The translations under genes were made by a program, and so were the position numbers. The notes under the pieces are model-generated. The model was not told the origin of the DNA and searched no databases. It worked only from the letters and a program-made list of their open reading frames with translations. A stretch of 16,907 nt of DNA from CAZWIT01 sp964533435 (GTDB lineage Bacteria > Patescibacteriota > Patescibacteriia > UBA1558 > GWA2-36-10): assembly GCA_964533435.1 (NCBI GenBank), contig CAZHLU010000014.1, positions 1 to 16,907 of the forward strand, in the 5' to 3' direction. Positions 1-7,632 of this stretch are shown here, one piece after another; positions within the stretch are counted from its first letter, which is position 1; each line of letters begins with the position of its first letter.

Positions 1-525
1 AATATATACCATATCTTTACTCACCCTGATGTTGAAAAATCTCGAGTTAATAAAGAAGTACTAAAAGCTTTTATTGATAAAGAAAATATTGAGAGTCGCC
101 TGCTTTACAAAAGTTATCCTGACTGGAAAATAGATATAAATAAAGAAAAAGAAAGTTTACTAAAAGCAGATATCATTGTTGTTCAAACTCCTTTTTATTG
201 GTATTCAACACCCGGTCTATTTAAAGAATGGCAAGATAAAGTATTAGAATATGGTTTTGCTTACGGTGAAGGTGGCGATAAGCTCAAAGGCAAAAAATTA
301 CAAATTGTTTTATCAACCTTTGGACCAATTGAATCCTATAAAAAAGGTGGCTATAATAATTTTACTATCGAGGAATTACTTCGCCCCCTTGAACAAACTG
401 CTAATCTTTGCCAACTAGAATACCTAAGACCTTTAGTAATTTATGGCATTACTCATAAAACAGACGAAGAAATAACCGCTTTTAAAGATCTTGTTAGCTC
501 TGAAATCAACAAGCTAAGTAGTTAG
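1..525 (+). CDS. NAD(P)H:quinone oxidoreductase, flavodoxin-like fold (5' end missing)
   Basis: The frame is open from base 1 and stops with TAG at 523-525, giving 174 visible residues. Only the first few residues are outside the window, because the motif HPDVEKSRVN that normally follows the first beta strand is at residues 8-17. The segment FYWYSTPGLFKEWQD, about residues 64-78, is typical of the Flavodoxin_2 family (MdaB, KefF, NQO1-like), where it lines the FMN or FAD and quinone site. FAYGEGG follows. Members reduce quinones or similar electrophiles by two electrons with NAD(P)H in the cytosol. The next gene begins 38 bases downstream on the same strand, so the two probably share a transcript. 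Physiological substrate is unknown; the family call is firm, the exact subfamily is not. Confidence 0.88.
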   Translation, partial: NIYHIFTHPDVEKSRVNKEVLKAFIDKENIESRLLYKSYPDWKIDINKEKESLLKADIIVVQTPFYWYSTPGLFKEWQDKVLEYGFAYGEGGDKLKGKKLQIVLSTFGPIESYKKGGYNNFTIEELLRPLEQTANLCQLEYLRPLVIYGITHKTDEEITAFKDLVSSEINKLSS

Positions 526-533
526 TAATTTAA

Positions 534-553
534 TTAAGCGCGCCCGCACTTAA
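534..553. other. GC-rich hairpin in a gene gap
   Basis: TTAAGCGCG at 534-542 can pair with CGCACTTAA at 545-553 with one mismatch. It stands out as a GC island between two AT-rich genes. There is no T-run after it on the plus strand, so it is not a normal intrinsic terminator. It could be a processing or stability structure in the shared transcript, or chance. Confidence 0.3.
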
Positions 554-563
554 AAACAAAACT

Positions 564-995
564 ATGAATTTTAATGAAATGCCTCCATCAAATGTAAAAG
601 AAGGTTTTATTAGATACGACCAACTAAGTAGCGAGCAACAAGAACGCTATCAAGAATGGCTACTTGCCCATCCTGAGGCAGAAATGGTTCCAGAACATCT
701 CAGAGAAAGTGGCCCCGAAATAGCAGAATTTGAAAATTTAATTGCTTTATTTGAATCCGAACATTCTTTAGAGGCACTACACGCCATTACTGATTTAACA
801 CCGGCCGAAGCCCCTCAACACCCTTTACGTGAGCCTGCTAGACTTGCTCTTATCCCAATTAGTAACCTGCTTAATACTTTAAAACACGAAACCGATATTA
901 CTCGTGAAAAACATGAAGAGTTAGTAGAAAAATACATGCTTCTTTCCATGGCAGTAGGTATGCTAAACAGTAATAAAATTAGACACAACAGATAA
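564..995 (+). CDS. hypothetical protein, 143 aa
   Basis: I do not recognise this protein. It is acidic and soluble-looking, with no signal peptide or membrane segment. The N-terminal part (about residues 18-45) carries SSEQQERYQEWLLAHPEAE. The rest is predicted mostly helical, ending in a basic tail NKIRHNR. There is no Shine-Dalgarno upstream of the ATG, which is normal for this window. It lies 38 bases after the quinone reductase gene and 18 bases before the DedA gene, so the three probably form one operon ending at the terminator at 1704-1729. The ATG was chosen because it is the first in the frame after the upstream stop. That it is a real gene is supported by its length, the operon spacing and the lack of a competing frame. 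No function is proposed. Confidence 0.7.
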   Translation: MNFNEMPPSNVKEGFIRYDQLSSEQQERYQEWLLAHPEAEMVPEHLRESGPEIAEFENLIALFESEHSLEALHAITDLTPAEAPQHPLREPARLALIPISNLLNTLKHETDITREKHEELVEKYMLLSMAVGMLNSNKIRHNR

Positions 996-1013
996 TTGAA
1001 ATAAAATTAGCAC

Positions 1014-1664
1014 ATGGAAATATTGAGCAATATTTTTAATTTTATCCTCCACATTGATGTTCACTTAGGTGAAATTATTAATCACTACGGTGCCTTGTCT
1101 TATGCTATTTTATTTTTAATTATTTTTGTAGAAACTGGCTTAGTATTTCTACCTTTCTTGCCTGGAGATTCGCTACTTTTTGCTGCTGGCGCACTAGCCG
1201 CCCTTGGCTCTTTTAATATTATTTTTTTATTAATAATATTATTTCTAGCTGCCTTTCTAGGAGATACTATTAACTACTGGATTGGCCATTACTTTGGACA
1301 AAAATTAATTGATAATCCTAAAATCCCAATTAACCAAAATCATCTTGAAAAAACCGAAAAATTTTATGCCAAACACGGTGGTAAAACAATTTTTTTAGCC
1401 CGCTTTGTACCCATAGTAAGGACCTTTGCTCCTTTTGTAGCTGGCATTGGTAAAATGAGCTACCAAAAATTCATCTATTATAATATGAGTGGCGGGCTTG
1501 TTTGGGTTTTTGGTTTTACTCTGCTTGGATACTTCTTTGGCAATATATCTAGTATTAAAGAAAATTTTTCTTTGGTTATCATTGCTATTATCATCATCTC
1601 TGTTATCCCTATCTTTATAGAACTTATTAAAAACAAATTCGGAAAAACAAAAAATACTCCCTAG
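1014..1664 (+). CDS. DedA family membrane protein (VTT domain)
   Basis: A 216-aa polytopic membrane protein of the DedA/SNARE-associated (VTT) family. Landmarks in order: FVETG at residues 38-42 with the conserved membrane-embedded glutamate; FLPGDSLLFAAG at 48-59; the re-entrant region FLGDTINYWIGHYFG at 81-95; LARFVPIVRTFAPFVAGIG at 128-146 with the two family arginines R130 and R136; and a C-terminal hydrophobic pair near 163-176 and 185-203. Length and motif order fit full-length DedA proteins. Some relatives are undecaprenyl-phosphate or phospholipid flippases/scramblases, and others affect proton-motive force and envelope stress. Which applies here cannot be read from sequence. It is the last gene of the first operon and is followed by an intrinsic terminator. 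Confidence 0.93.
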   Translation: MEILSNIFNFILHIDVHLGEIINHYGALSYAILFLIIFVETGLVFLPFLPGDSLLFAAGALAALGSFNIIFLLIILFLAAFLGDTINYWIGHYFGQKLIDNPKIPINQNHLEKTEKFYAKHGGKTIFLARFVPIVRTFAPFVAGIGKMSYQKFIYYNMSGGLVWVFGFTLLGYFFGNISSIKENFSLVIIAIIIISVIPIFIELIKNKFGKTKNTP

Positions 1665-1703
1665 AGCGTAATAAAATAACAATATTTTTGTAATAAATCT
1701 TAT

Positions 1704-1729
1704 AACTATCTATCTTTGGTAGTTTTTTT
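1704..1729 (+). terminator. intrinsic terminator after the DedA gene
   Basis: AACTATC at 1704-1710 pairs with GGTAGTT at 1718-1724 (one G-T wobble) around a 7-base loop, followed at once by a run of T. It ends the first plus-strand operon and separates it from the promoter starting at 1732. Confidence 0.75.
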
Positions 1730-1731
1730 AA

Positions 1732-1760
1732 TTGACAAAACAGAGATAAATAATTATAAT
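1732..1760 (+). promoter_or_regulatory. perfect consensus sigma-70-type promoter
   Basis: TTGACA at 1732-1737 and TATAAT at 1755-1760 are separated by exactly 17 bases, a 12 of 12 match to the housekeeping consensus. The expected start is near 1767, giving a leader of about 19 bases before the ATG at 1786. It drives the flavocytochrome and cytochrome b5 genes. No operator-like palindrome is visible around it, so expression is probably high and constitutive. Confidence 0.88.
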
Positions 1761-1785
1761 CAGACTAATATTATCAATTTTTTAC

Positions 1786-3102
1786 ATGAAAAATACTAAA
1801 AATTTTATATCATATATAAGTTTATTCATACTTATTGTTTTGATACTAATACCAGCCTTTATTTTATATACCAAATTTTACATTGGTGATTTTTTTAATT
1901 CTCCAACGATGACCATGTGGCATTTAGGTAAATTAACTGGTTTAATTGGTTTATCAACTTTTGCCTTTACCCTCTTTTTATCGAGTCGTTTTGTCTGGCT
2001 AGATAAACTTTTTTATGGCTTACCAAAAGTAATAAATATTCATCGTTGGCTAGGAGTAATTTCCTTTACTTTAATACTTTTACATCCCCTACTACTTGCT
2101 TTTAGACTATTGCCGGTTTCTCCTCAAGCACCCCTATCTATCTTTGTTATTTGGTCTGAGGCTGCTTATGTCTTTGGCTATATTTCAATACTCATATTCA
2201 TGGTTCTGATTATTATGACTTTTTTCTGGCGTTTAAATTATGAAAAATTAAAATCACTCCATAGCCTACTAGCCGTACCCTTAATGCTTGGTGGTGTGCA
2301 CGGTATCTTAATAGATAGTGATATTAAAAATATTCCCGGACTAGCAATTTACTACATCGTTATAATTTCTATAAGTACCCTACTGTACCTGGCTAGATTA
2401 TTTTTAGTAAACTACGGCATCAAGGCCCAAAAATTTACTATAGAAAAAATAGATCAGGCTAGTAAAAATACCTGGCAAATAAGCTTAAAACCAAATAAAA
2501 AAAATATCCCCTGCCAAGCTGGCCAATTTGTTTTTGTTAGTTTCCCTGATATCAAAAAAAATGAAGAACACCCTTTCTCAATAGCTTCAATAGAAAATGA
2601 TGGCAGAATAACAATCATCACTAAATCATTAGGCGATTATACTGCTAAAATGGCTAACTTAAAAATCGGCAATCTAGCTATGGTTGATGGAGCTTATGGT
2701 CGCTTTGGTGATAATGCCGACAAAAATTGCCACCAAATTTGGATTGCCGGCGGCATTGGCATCACCCCCTTTATCAGCATGGCTAAAAATTTTGCTGAAG
2801 ACCAAAAATCCCAAGGACAAGTTGATTTATTTTATATAACTGCCTCTGAAAATGATTTAGTTGGTCTTAATATATTACAAGAATTGGCCACTAATTGTCC
2901 GCGCTTTAAATTAAATACCTACATTTCTGATAAAGAAGGGCGCTTTGATATTGGTAAATTAAAATACTTTGTAGGCAGTATAGATAATTGTCATTTTTAT
3001 ATTTGTGGACCACAAGGCATGATGAAATATTTTGTTAATACTTTAAAAAAGAATAATATACCGAATAAAAATATTAATATTGAAGCCTTTCAATTATTAT
3101 AA
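1786..3102 (+). CDS. ferric-reductase-like transmembrane flavocytochrome
   Basis: A 438-aa predicted ferric reductase (COG4097-like). The N-terminal half has about six membrane segments of the ferric-reductase-like heme domain. H86 and H100 lie in one helix (HRWLG ... LLHP), and H159 and H172 in a later helix (LHSLL ... GVHG), the spacing expected for two stacked bis-histidine b hemes. The C-terminal half is a cytosolic ferredoxin-NADP-reductase module: FAD-binding HPFSIAS at 262-268, GAYGRFG at 302-308, nucleotide-binding AGGIGITPF at 321-329, CGPQGMM at 407-413, and a closing EAFQLL. By family knowledge it moves electrons from NAD(P)H through FAD and two hemes across the membrane. No Shine-Dalgarno precedes the ATG. 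The cytochrome b5 gene follows after 16 bases and is the likely electron acceptor. Electron acceptor outside (iron, oxygen, quinone) is unknown. Confidence 0.93.
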   Translation: MKNTKNFISYISLFILIVLILIPAFILYTKFYIGDFFNSPTMTMWHLGKLTGLIGLSTFAFTLFLSSRFVWLDKLFYGLPKVINIHRWLGVISFTLILLHPLLLAFRLLPVSPQAPLSIFVIWSEAAYVFGYISILIFMVLIIMTFFWRLNYEKLKSLHSLLAVPLMLGGVHGILIDSDIKNIPGLAIYYIVIISISTLLYLARLFLVNYGIKAQKFTIEKIDQASKNTWQISLKPNKKNIPCQAGQFVFVSFPDIKKNEEHPFSIASIENDGRITIITKSLGDYTAKMANLKIGNLAMVDGAYGRFGDNADKNCHQIWIAGGIGITPFISMAKNFAEDQKSQGQVDLFYITASENDLVGLNILQELATNCPRFKLNTYISDKEGRFDIGKLKYFVGSIDNCHFYICGPQGMMKYFVNTLKKNNIPNKNINIEAFQLL

Positions 3103-3118
3103 ATAACATTAAATATCT

Positions 3119-3916
3119 ATGAATAAAATTATCATCACTGCTGTATTTATTTTTTGGGCAGCTCTTAGTTTTTTCTACGCAAGTAGCCTATTTAAAACAA
3201 AAGATACTAACATCCCCCAAACTAATAATACCAATGTAAGCACCGATAGCCCCAAAAGTGCTTTAGGCTTAGCATTAGCCTCCCATAACCAGGCCTCTGA
3301 CTGCTGGTTAGCAATTAATGGTAAAATTTACGCTGTCAGTTCATATATAAATCAACACCCTGGTGGTGCACAAGAAATTATAAAATACTGTGGCCAAGAT
3401 GCAACTCACGCTTTTGCTACCATGGATAAACGTAATCCAAAAAATCATTCGCAAAGCGCCTATGCTCTTTTAGAAAATTATTATATTGGTGATTTAAACG
3501 CTGCAGCTACAGACAACACTAATAATGCTACCTCAACTAACACAACCCAAACAAACAATAATACAAATACTAACAACAATAAACCTGAGCCCTTAAGCTA
3601 TACCTTGACTGCTGCTTTGGTAGCACAACATAGCACAGCTAATGATTGCTGGGTAACAGCTAATAATAATGTCTACAATGTAAGCTCATATATCAACTCT
3701 CATCCTGGTGGCGCCAATAATATTACCAAGTATTGCGGTAAAGACATTGCCGCTGCTTTTGCTAGGCAAGGACATTCAGCTAATGCCAGCAATATCTTTG
3801 CTAGTTATAAAATAGGCACAATTGGATCTAATGTTACTCAAAATGCCACAACGCCAGCTGCTCCTGTCAACAATCAAAACAATAATGGAAACAACGAGGA
3901 AGAAGACGATGATTAA
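3119..3916 (+). CDS. membrane-anchored protein with two cytochrome b5 domains
   Basis: A 265-aa protein. Residues 4-24 form an N-terminal signal anchor, placing the rest outside the cytoplasmic membrane. Two cytochrome b5-like domains follow, at about 50-126 and 160-236. Each has the HPGG heme motif (H80, H195) and a second likely heme histidine (H110, H219). Each also has a cysteine pair, in DCW and YCG contexts (C62/C91 and C177/C206), that could form a disulfide in an extracytoplasmic setting. The domains are joined by an Asn/Thr-rich linker near 130-157, and the C-terminal tail is Asn-rich then acidic (EEEDDD). Co-transcription with the flavocytochrome suggests it receives electrons from it and passes them outward. 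Folding as two b5 domains is well supported; the partner and the final acceptor are inferred. Confidence 0.92.
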   Translation: MNKIIITAVFIFWAALSFFYASSLFKTKDTNIPQTNNTNVSTDSPKSALGLALASHNQASDCWLAINGKIYAVSSYINQHPGGAQEIIKYCGQDATHAFATMDKRNPKNHSQSAYALLENYYIGDLNAAATDNTNNATSTNTTQTNNNTNTNNNKPEPLSYTLTAALVAQHSTANDCWVTANNNVYNVSSYINSHPGGANNITKYCGKDIAAAFARQGHSANASNIFASYKIGTIGSNVTQNATTPAAPVNNQNNNGNNEEEDDD

Positions 3917-3934
3917 AATTAGATTTAACTTAAA

Positions 3935-3972
3935 ATAAAACACAGCTCCTTAGCTAAGGAGCTGTGTTTTAT
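3935..3972. terminator. bidirectional terminator between converging operons
   Basis: The segment is a perfect palindrome: a 17-base arm ending in GCTCCTT at 3945-3951 and its complement beginning AAGGAGC at 3956-3962, around AGCT. T-runs lie on the 3' side in both directions. It serves the cytochrome b5 gene on the plus strand (stop at 3916) and mscL on the minus strand (stop at 3978). Confidence 0.93.
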
Positions 3973-3977
3973 TTTTT

Positions 3978-4286
3978 TTATTCTTTTGACTTATCTAGTT
4001 TATCAAGTTTTAAAATCTTTACACCAAAATAAACCACAAAAGCAATGATCACAAAATCAATAATAGTATTAATAAAACTACCCAACATTACTTTATTTTC
4101 GCCGACCTGCCAGGCTAACTGATCAAGATTAGCACCACCCAAAAGCGATCCTAGCAAAGGGTTAATAATATCATTAACTAAGCCCGTAACTACTTTTGAC
4201 ACTGCCCCACCTAAAATAAAACCAACTGCTAGTCCTACTACTCCCTGCTCTCTAATAAAATTTAAAAAACCTTGAAAATGTTTCAT
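3978..4286 (-). CDS. mscL: large-conductance mechanosensitive channel MscL
   Basis: A 102-aa protein with the MscL layout: short amphipathic N-terminus (FLNFIREQG), TM1 at about 15-43 with the pore-lining GLAVGFILGGAVSKVV and NDIINPLLG, a short periplasmic loop at about 50-67, TM2 at about 68-93, and a brief charged cytoplasmic tail. It would form a pentameric pore that opens under membrane tension and releases solutes during hypo-osmotic shock. The periplasmic loop and C-terminal bundle are shorter than in the E. coli protein. It starts 4 bases after the ppsA stop, so it is co-transcribed and probably translationally coupled. The transcript ends at the terminator at 3935-3972. Confidence 0.93.
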   Translation of the reverse strand: MKHFQGFLNFIREQGVVGLAVGFILGGAVSKVVTGLVNDIINPLLGSLLGGANLDQLAWQVGENKVMLGSFINTIIDFVIIAFVVYFGVKILKLDKLDKSKE

Positions 4287-4290
4287 ATGT

Positions 4291-6681
4291 TTATCTTCTT
4301 AATTTCTTTTCAGTTTCATTAATCGCAATGGTAGTTTTTACTACTGTGTCCGGATTTAAAGAAATAGAATCAATGCCCTCTTTTACCAAAAATTGGGCAA
4401 AGTCCGGAAAGTCAGAAGGCGCTTGACCACAAATACCAATTTTACGTTTATGAGCCTTAGCAGTCTTAATCACCTGTCTTAATAATTCTTTGACAGCTGC
4501 ATTCCTTTCGTCATAAACATGAGCCACTAAAGATGAATCCCGATCAACGCCTAAGGTTAACTGCGTCAAATCATTAGAGCCAATCGAAAAACCATCAAAA
4601 ATTTTACAAAAATCGGCTGCTAAAATCACATTAGCTGGTATTTCACACATCACATAGACTTCTAAGCCATCAACTCCTCGCTTTAAACCATTGTCAGCTA
4701 AAATTTTCAAAACCTTTTTGCCTTCTTCTACAGTTCGACAAAAGGGCACCATGATTTTCAAATTTTTCAAACCCATTTGTTTACGAACCTTGACTAAAGC
4801 CTTACACTCTAAAACAAAAGCTGCTAAATAATTGGCACTATAATAACGACTGGCACCACGCCAACCAATCATTGGATTACTTTCTATTGGTTCAAATTCT
4901 TTACCACCAATTAAATTGGCATATTCGTTAGATTTAAAATCAGATAAGCGCACAATCACATCCTTAGGATAAAAACTAGCAGCAATACGAGCAATGCCCT
5001 CGGCTAATTTATCGACAAAATATTGTGATTTATTAGTATAGCCGGCTGTTAATTTTGCTATTTCCCGTTTGGCTTTTTGATCTTTTAAAGTATCAAAATT
5101 CATCAGAGCCAAAGGATGAATCCGAATATAATTAGCAATCACAAATTCCTCACGAGCAAGACCCACACCTTCATTAGGAATAAAGCTCTCAGCCATTGCT
5201 GTTTCTGGATTACCCACATTCATCATGATTTTGGTGTGTGGCTTTTTGATATTTTTTAAATTGGTTTTCTTGATTTTATAAGCTACCAAGCCTTCATAAA
5301 TAAAACCTTGTTCGCCTTCGGCACAAGAAACTGTAATATTTTGTTTATTACGAATACTATCACTACCATCACCAGTACCAACCACACAAGGAATGCCTAG
5401 CTCCCTACTAATAATAGCTGCATGACAAGTACGACCGCCTTTATCAGTTACAATGGCTGAAGCCTTTTTCATAATTGGCTCCCAATCAGGATCAGTCATA
5501 ATAGTCACCAAAACTTCACCCTGTTTAAAATTCTCAATATCAGCCACATCTTTAATCACGTGCGCTCTACCTTGTCCAATTTTATTACCAACTGAAGCGC
5601 CTTGAGCAAGTAAAGGACCTTTACCTTGAATAATATATTCTTCTAAAACATTAACATCGTCTTGAGAACGAACAGTTTCTGGTCTGGCTTGCACAATAAA
5701 TAATTTATTAGTAACACCATCTTTTGCCCACTCCATATCCATGGGCTTCTTATAATGTTTTTCAATCAAAACTGCCCATTTAGCCAGTTGCTGAACTTCG
5801 TGATCTGTTCGACAAAAAATATTTCTTTCGGCAGCTGTAACACTAGCATCCTGTGTACTTTTATTGCCACCACTTTGGTAAATTAATTTTTTTTCTTTAG
5901 AACCTAAACGCCTGGAAATAATGGCATGCAAACCTTTAGCTAAGGTTGGTTTAAAAACATAAAATTCATCTGGACTCACTTCGCCTTTGACAATATATTC
6001 GCCCAAACCATAAGAAGCATTAATCAAAACCGCATCCCTAAAACCAGATTCTGTATCAATCGAAAACATAACTCCAGATACGGCCTTATCAGAACGAACC
6101 ATTTTTTGGATAGTAATCGAAAGTTTAACTTCAAAATGATCAAAGCCTTTATCAGTACGATAAGAAATAGCTCGATCAGTAAATAAAGACGCCATGCATT
6201 CTTTACAGGCCTTAAGTAATTCCTTTTCACCTCTAATATTTAAATATGACTCTTGTTGCCCAGCAAAAGAAGCGTCTGGCAAATCCTCAGCCGTAGCTGA
6301 ACTTCTAACTGCCACATCAACCTGGGCCATTTTGAATTCTTTAGCTAACTTATGATAACTGCTGACAATTTCTTTTTTTAAATCATTAGGAAATTCAGCT
6401 GCTAAAATTGTTTTTCGTACTTGTGCGCCACGACTAGAAAGATTTTTTATATCCGAAGTATCCAGGCCTTTTAAAATCTTTTTAATTTTATCTTTAACAC
6501 CAGTGGTACTAACAAAATATTCATAAGCTTGAGCAGTCACCGCAAAACCATTAGGCACATGAATACCCTTAGAAGTAAGCTCACGATACATCTCACCCAA
6601 AGAAGCTCCCTTGCCACCAACTTTAGGAATATCCTTAATGTCTATTTCTTTAAACCAAAGTACATATTTACTGCCACGCAT
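4291..6681 (-). CDS. ppsA: phosphoenolpyruvate synthase
   Basis: A 796-aa pyruvate, water dikinase, full length for the family. The N-terminal ATP-grasp domain starts GGKGASLGEM at 22-31 and includes VRSSATAEDLPDASFAGQQ at 125-143. The swivelling phosphohistidine domain has GGRTCHAAIISRELGIPCV at 415-433, with H420 as the phosphate-carrying histidine. The C-terminal PEP/pyruvate barrel includes RLSDFKSNEY at 578-587, GSNDLTQLTLGVDRDS at 701-716 and GICGQAPSD at 749-757, with C751 as the usual catalytic cysteine. The enzyme converts pyruvate, ATP and water to PEP, AMP and phosphate, feeding gluconeogenesis. In small-genome bacteria it may also run toward pyruvate and ATP, but direction cannot be read here. 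It sits 29 bases after a small membrane protein gene and 4 bases before mscL. No Shine-Dalgarno is visible. Confidence 0.96.
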   Translation of the reverse strand: MRGSKYVLWFKEIDIKDIPKVGGKGASLGEMYRELTSKGIHVPNGFAVTAQAYEYFVSTTGVKDKIKKILKGLDTSDIKNLSSRGAQVRKTILAAEFPNDLKKEIVSSYHKLAKEFKMAQVDVAVRSSATAEDLPDASFAGQQESYLNIRGEKELLKACKECMASLFTDRAISYRTDKGFDHFEVKLSITIQKMVRSDKAVSGVMFSIDTESGFRDAVLINASYGLGEYIVKGEVSPDEFYVFKPTLAKGLHAIISRRLGSKEKKLIYQSGGNKSTQDASVTAAERNIFCRTDHEVQQLAKWAVLIEKHYKKPMDMEWAKDGVTNKLFIVQARPETVRSQDDVNVLEEYIIQGKGPLLAQGASVGNKIGQGRAHVIKDVADIENFKQGEVLVTIMTDPDWEPIMKKASAIVTDKGGRTCHAAIISRELGIPCVVGTGDGSDSIRNKQNITVSCAEGEQGFIYEGLVAYKIKKTNLKNIKKPHTKIMMNVGNPETAMAESFIPNEGVGLAREEFVIANYIRIHPLALMNFDTLKDQKAKREIAKLTAGYTNKSQYFVDKLAEGIARIAASFYPKDVIVRLSDFKSNEYANLIGGKEFEPIESNPMIGWRGASRYYSANYLAAFVLECKALVKVRKQMGLKNLKIMVPFCRTVEEGKKVLKILADNGLKRGVDGLEVYVMCEIPANVILAADFCKIFDGFSIGSNDLTQLTLGVDRDSSLVAHVYDERNAAVKELLRQVIKTAKAHKRKIGICGQAPSDFPDFAQFLVKEGIDSISLNPDTVVKTTIAINETEKKLRR

Positions 6682-6710
6682 AAATTTTTATTTTAATTTT
6701 AAATAAATAA

Positions 6711-7007
6711 TTAACTAAATTTTTCTATTAGTTTAGAAACTAAAGGCAAGCGCCAATGCTTACCGTGCAAAGCCTGACTAATACCCTGCAAAGAAAATAA
6801 AACTCCTAACAAAAACAAAGGCCATAATACCAAAGGTAAGATAAAAGCTATTATTTCCATAACTAGCAAAGCCAAGCCTTGCTTAGCGTGCCATTGGGCA
6901 AAATTTGAGTCTTTTTTAAAAAGTAAAGGCACAAAACACAAAAAGCCAACATAGCCCAAAGCGGCCATTAAGCGATTGTGTTCTACGTCTGTTTTATTTT
7001 GTATCAT
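6711..7007 (-). CDS. small membrane protein, DUF4870-like
   Basis: A 98-aa protein with an N-terminal DVEHNRLMAALGYVGFLCF helix followed by KKDSNFAQWHAKQGLALLV at about 37-55. The 'F..(W/F)HA(K/R)QGL.L' signature is typical of DUF4870/Tic20-like small membrane proteins, which have two to three helices and no established function. A further helix pair runs to about residue 78, and the tail is basic. It begins 4 bases after the stop of the preceding gene and lies 29 bases before ppsA, so it is part of the same operon. The family match is from motif recognition only. Confidence 0.75.
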   Translation of the reverse strand: MIQNKTDVEHNRLMAALGYVGFLCFVPLLFKKDSNFAQWHAKQGLALLVMEIIAFILPLVLWPLFLLGVLFSLQGISQALHGKHWRLPLVSKLIEKFS

Positions 7008-7011
7008 ATTT

Positions 7012-7530
7012 TTATTTTTTTATTTTAAAATAAAGCCAAGAAACAACTGCTACTAACAATATTGTCCAAATTGGTTCTATTAATAAATTAAGCCAGGCCC
7101 AAAAACTTTGCGCAAAAATAATTTTAATAATTGCCAAAACAATACTTGCTAAAATAAAAGATAAGAAAGCAACGGCTAAAACTTTTTCCTGAGTCCAAAG
7201 CCAACGTTTCTTACCTAAATATAACCAAGCGATTAATGCTAGTAAGCGCCACAACCAAAAAACTATTAGTAGTGTTAACCATGGCCAAAAATATTTATCA
7301 GAACACCACAAAATGGCATACTCTACCAATACCAAGATGGCAAGTAAGACTAAACTCGCAAAAATCCAGCTAGAGAGTTTTGGCTCTCTTGGCTTTAACT
7401 TAATAACTTCCTTTTTTAACAACTCTTCAATTTCCGGCGAACCAAAATCAGCCACCCAAACTTCAGTTTCGTGCCAAGCTAAAATTGGCTTAGAAGATTT
7501 GTGATTTTTTAGCACTGGTAACTTAAACAT
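7012..7530 (-). CDS. hypothetical four-helix membrane protein, 172 aa
   Basis: I do not recognise a family. A soluble N-terminus of about 50 residues (KPILAWHETEVWVADFGSPE at 14-33, then a KP-rich stretch) precedes four predicted membrane helices at about 55-75, 82-105, 116-138 and 145-168. These are strikingly rich in tryptophan (for example FWPWLTLLIVFWLWRLL). It ends in a short basic tail. It is the first gene of the operon that continues to the DUF4870-like protein, ppsA and mscL. Its ATG lies only 9 bases downstream of an extended -10 box, so the mRNA probably has almost no leader. The W-rich helices and lead position suggest an envelope protein; nothing more can be said. Confidence 0.72.
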   Translation of the reverse strand: MFKLPVLKNHKSSKPILAWHETEVWVADFGSPEIEELLKKEVIKLKPREPKLSSWIFASLVLLAILVLVEYAILWCSDKYFWPWLTLLIVFWLWRLLALIAWLYLGKKRWLWTQEKVLAVAFLSFILASIVLAIIKIIFAQSFWAWLNLLIEPIWTILLVAVVSWLYFKIKK

Positions 7531-7539
7531 AACTATCTT

Positions 7540-7548
7540 ATTATACCA
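7540..7548 (-). promoter_or_regulatory. extended -10 promoter for the ppsA-mscL operon
   Basis: Read on the minus strand, TGGTATAAT is a perfect -10 with the TGn extension. The -35 position 17 bases upstream reads TTTAAT, a weak match, as is normal for extended -10 promoters. The predicted start is within about 3 bases of the ATG at 7530, so the transcript would be leaderless or nearly so. Confidence 0.68.
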
Positions 7549-7591
7549 TAAAAATCAATAAAATTAAAATTACTAATTTTTTATAAAAATA

Positions 7592-7624
7592 AAAAACAGC
7601 CACTTAATAAGTAGCTGTTTTTTT
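7592..7624 (-). terminator. intrinsic terminator after the dockerin-like gene
   Basis: ACAGC, a C-A mismatch and ACTT pair with AAGT and GCTGT around a short AAT loop at about 7596-7617. A and T runs flank both sides. On the minus strand the hairpin is followed by TTTTTTATTTTT. It lies 9 bases beyond the stop of the secreted protein gene and upstream of the next promoter. Confidence 0.8.
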
Positions 7625-7632
7625 ACTAAATA

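Noticed and set aside
531..544. Cloning-site-like string (TTAATTAA next to GCGCGCC)
   Set aside because: It resembles adjacent rare-cutter sites but the second site is incomplete, and the sequence sits in a natural inverted repeat; no vector sequence surrounds it.
534..553. Intrinsic terminator between the quinone reductase and the 143-aa protein
   Set aside because: The hairpin exists but no T-run follows on the plus strand, so termination is not supported.
1395..1682. 95-codon open frame on the minus strand
   Set aside because: It is antisense to the DedA gene, whose motifs are clear, and it encodes a low-complexity basic and acidic sequence with no family features.
3520..3590. Tandem DNA repeat in the cytochrome b5 gene
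   Set aside because: The AAC/AAT-rich stretch is an irregular Asn/Thr linker, not an exact repeat array.
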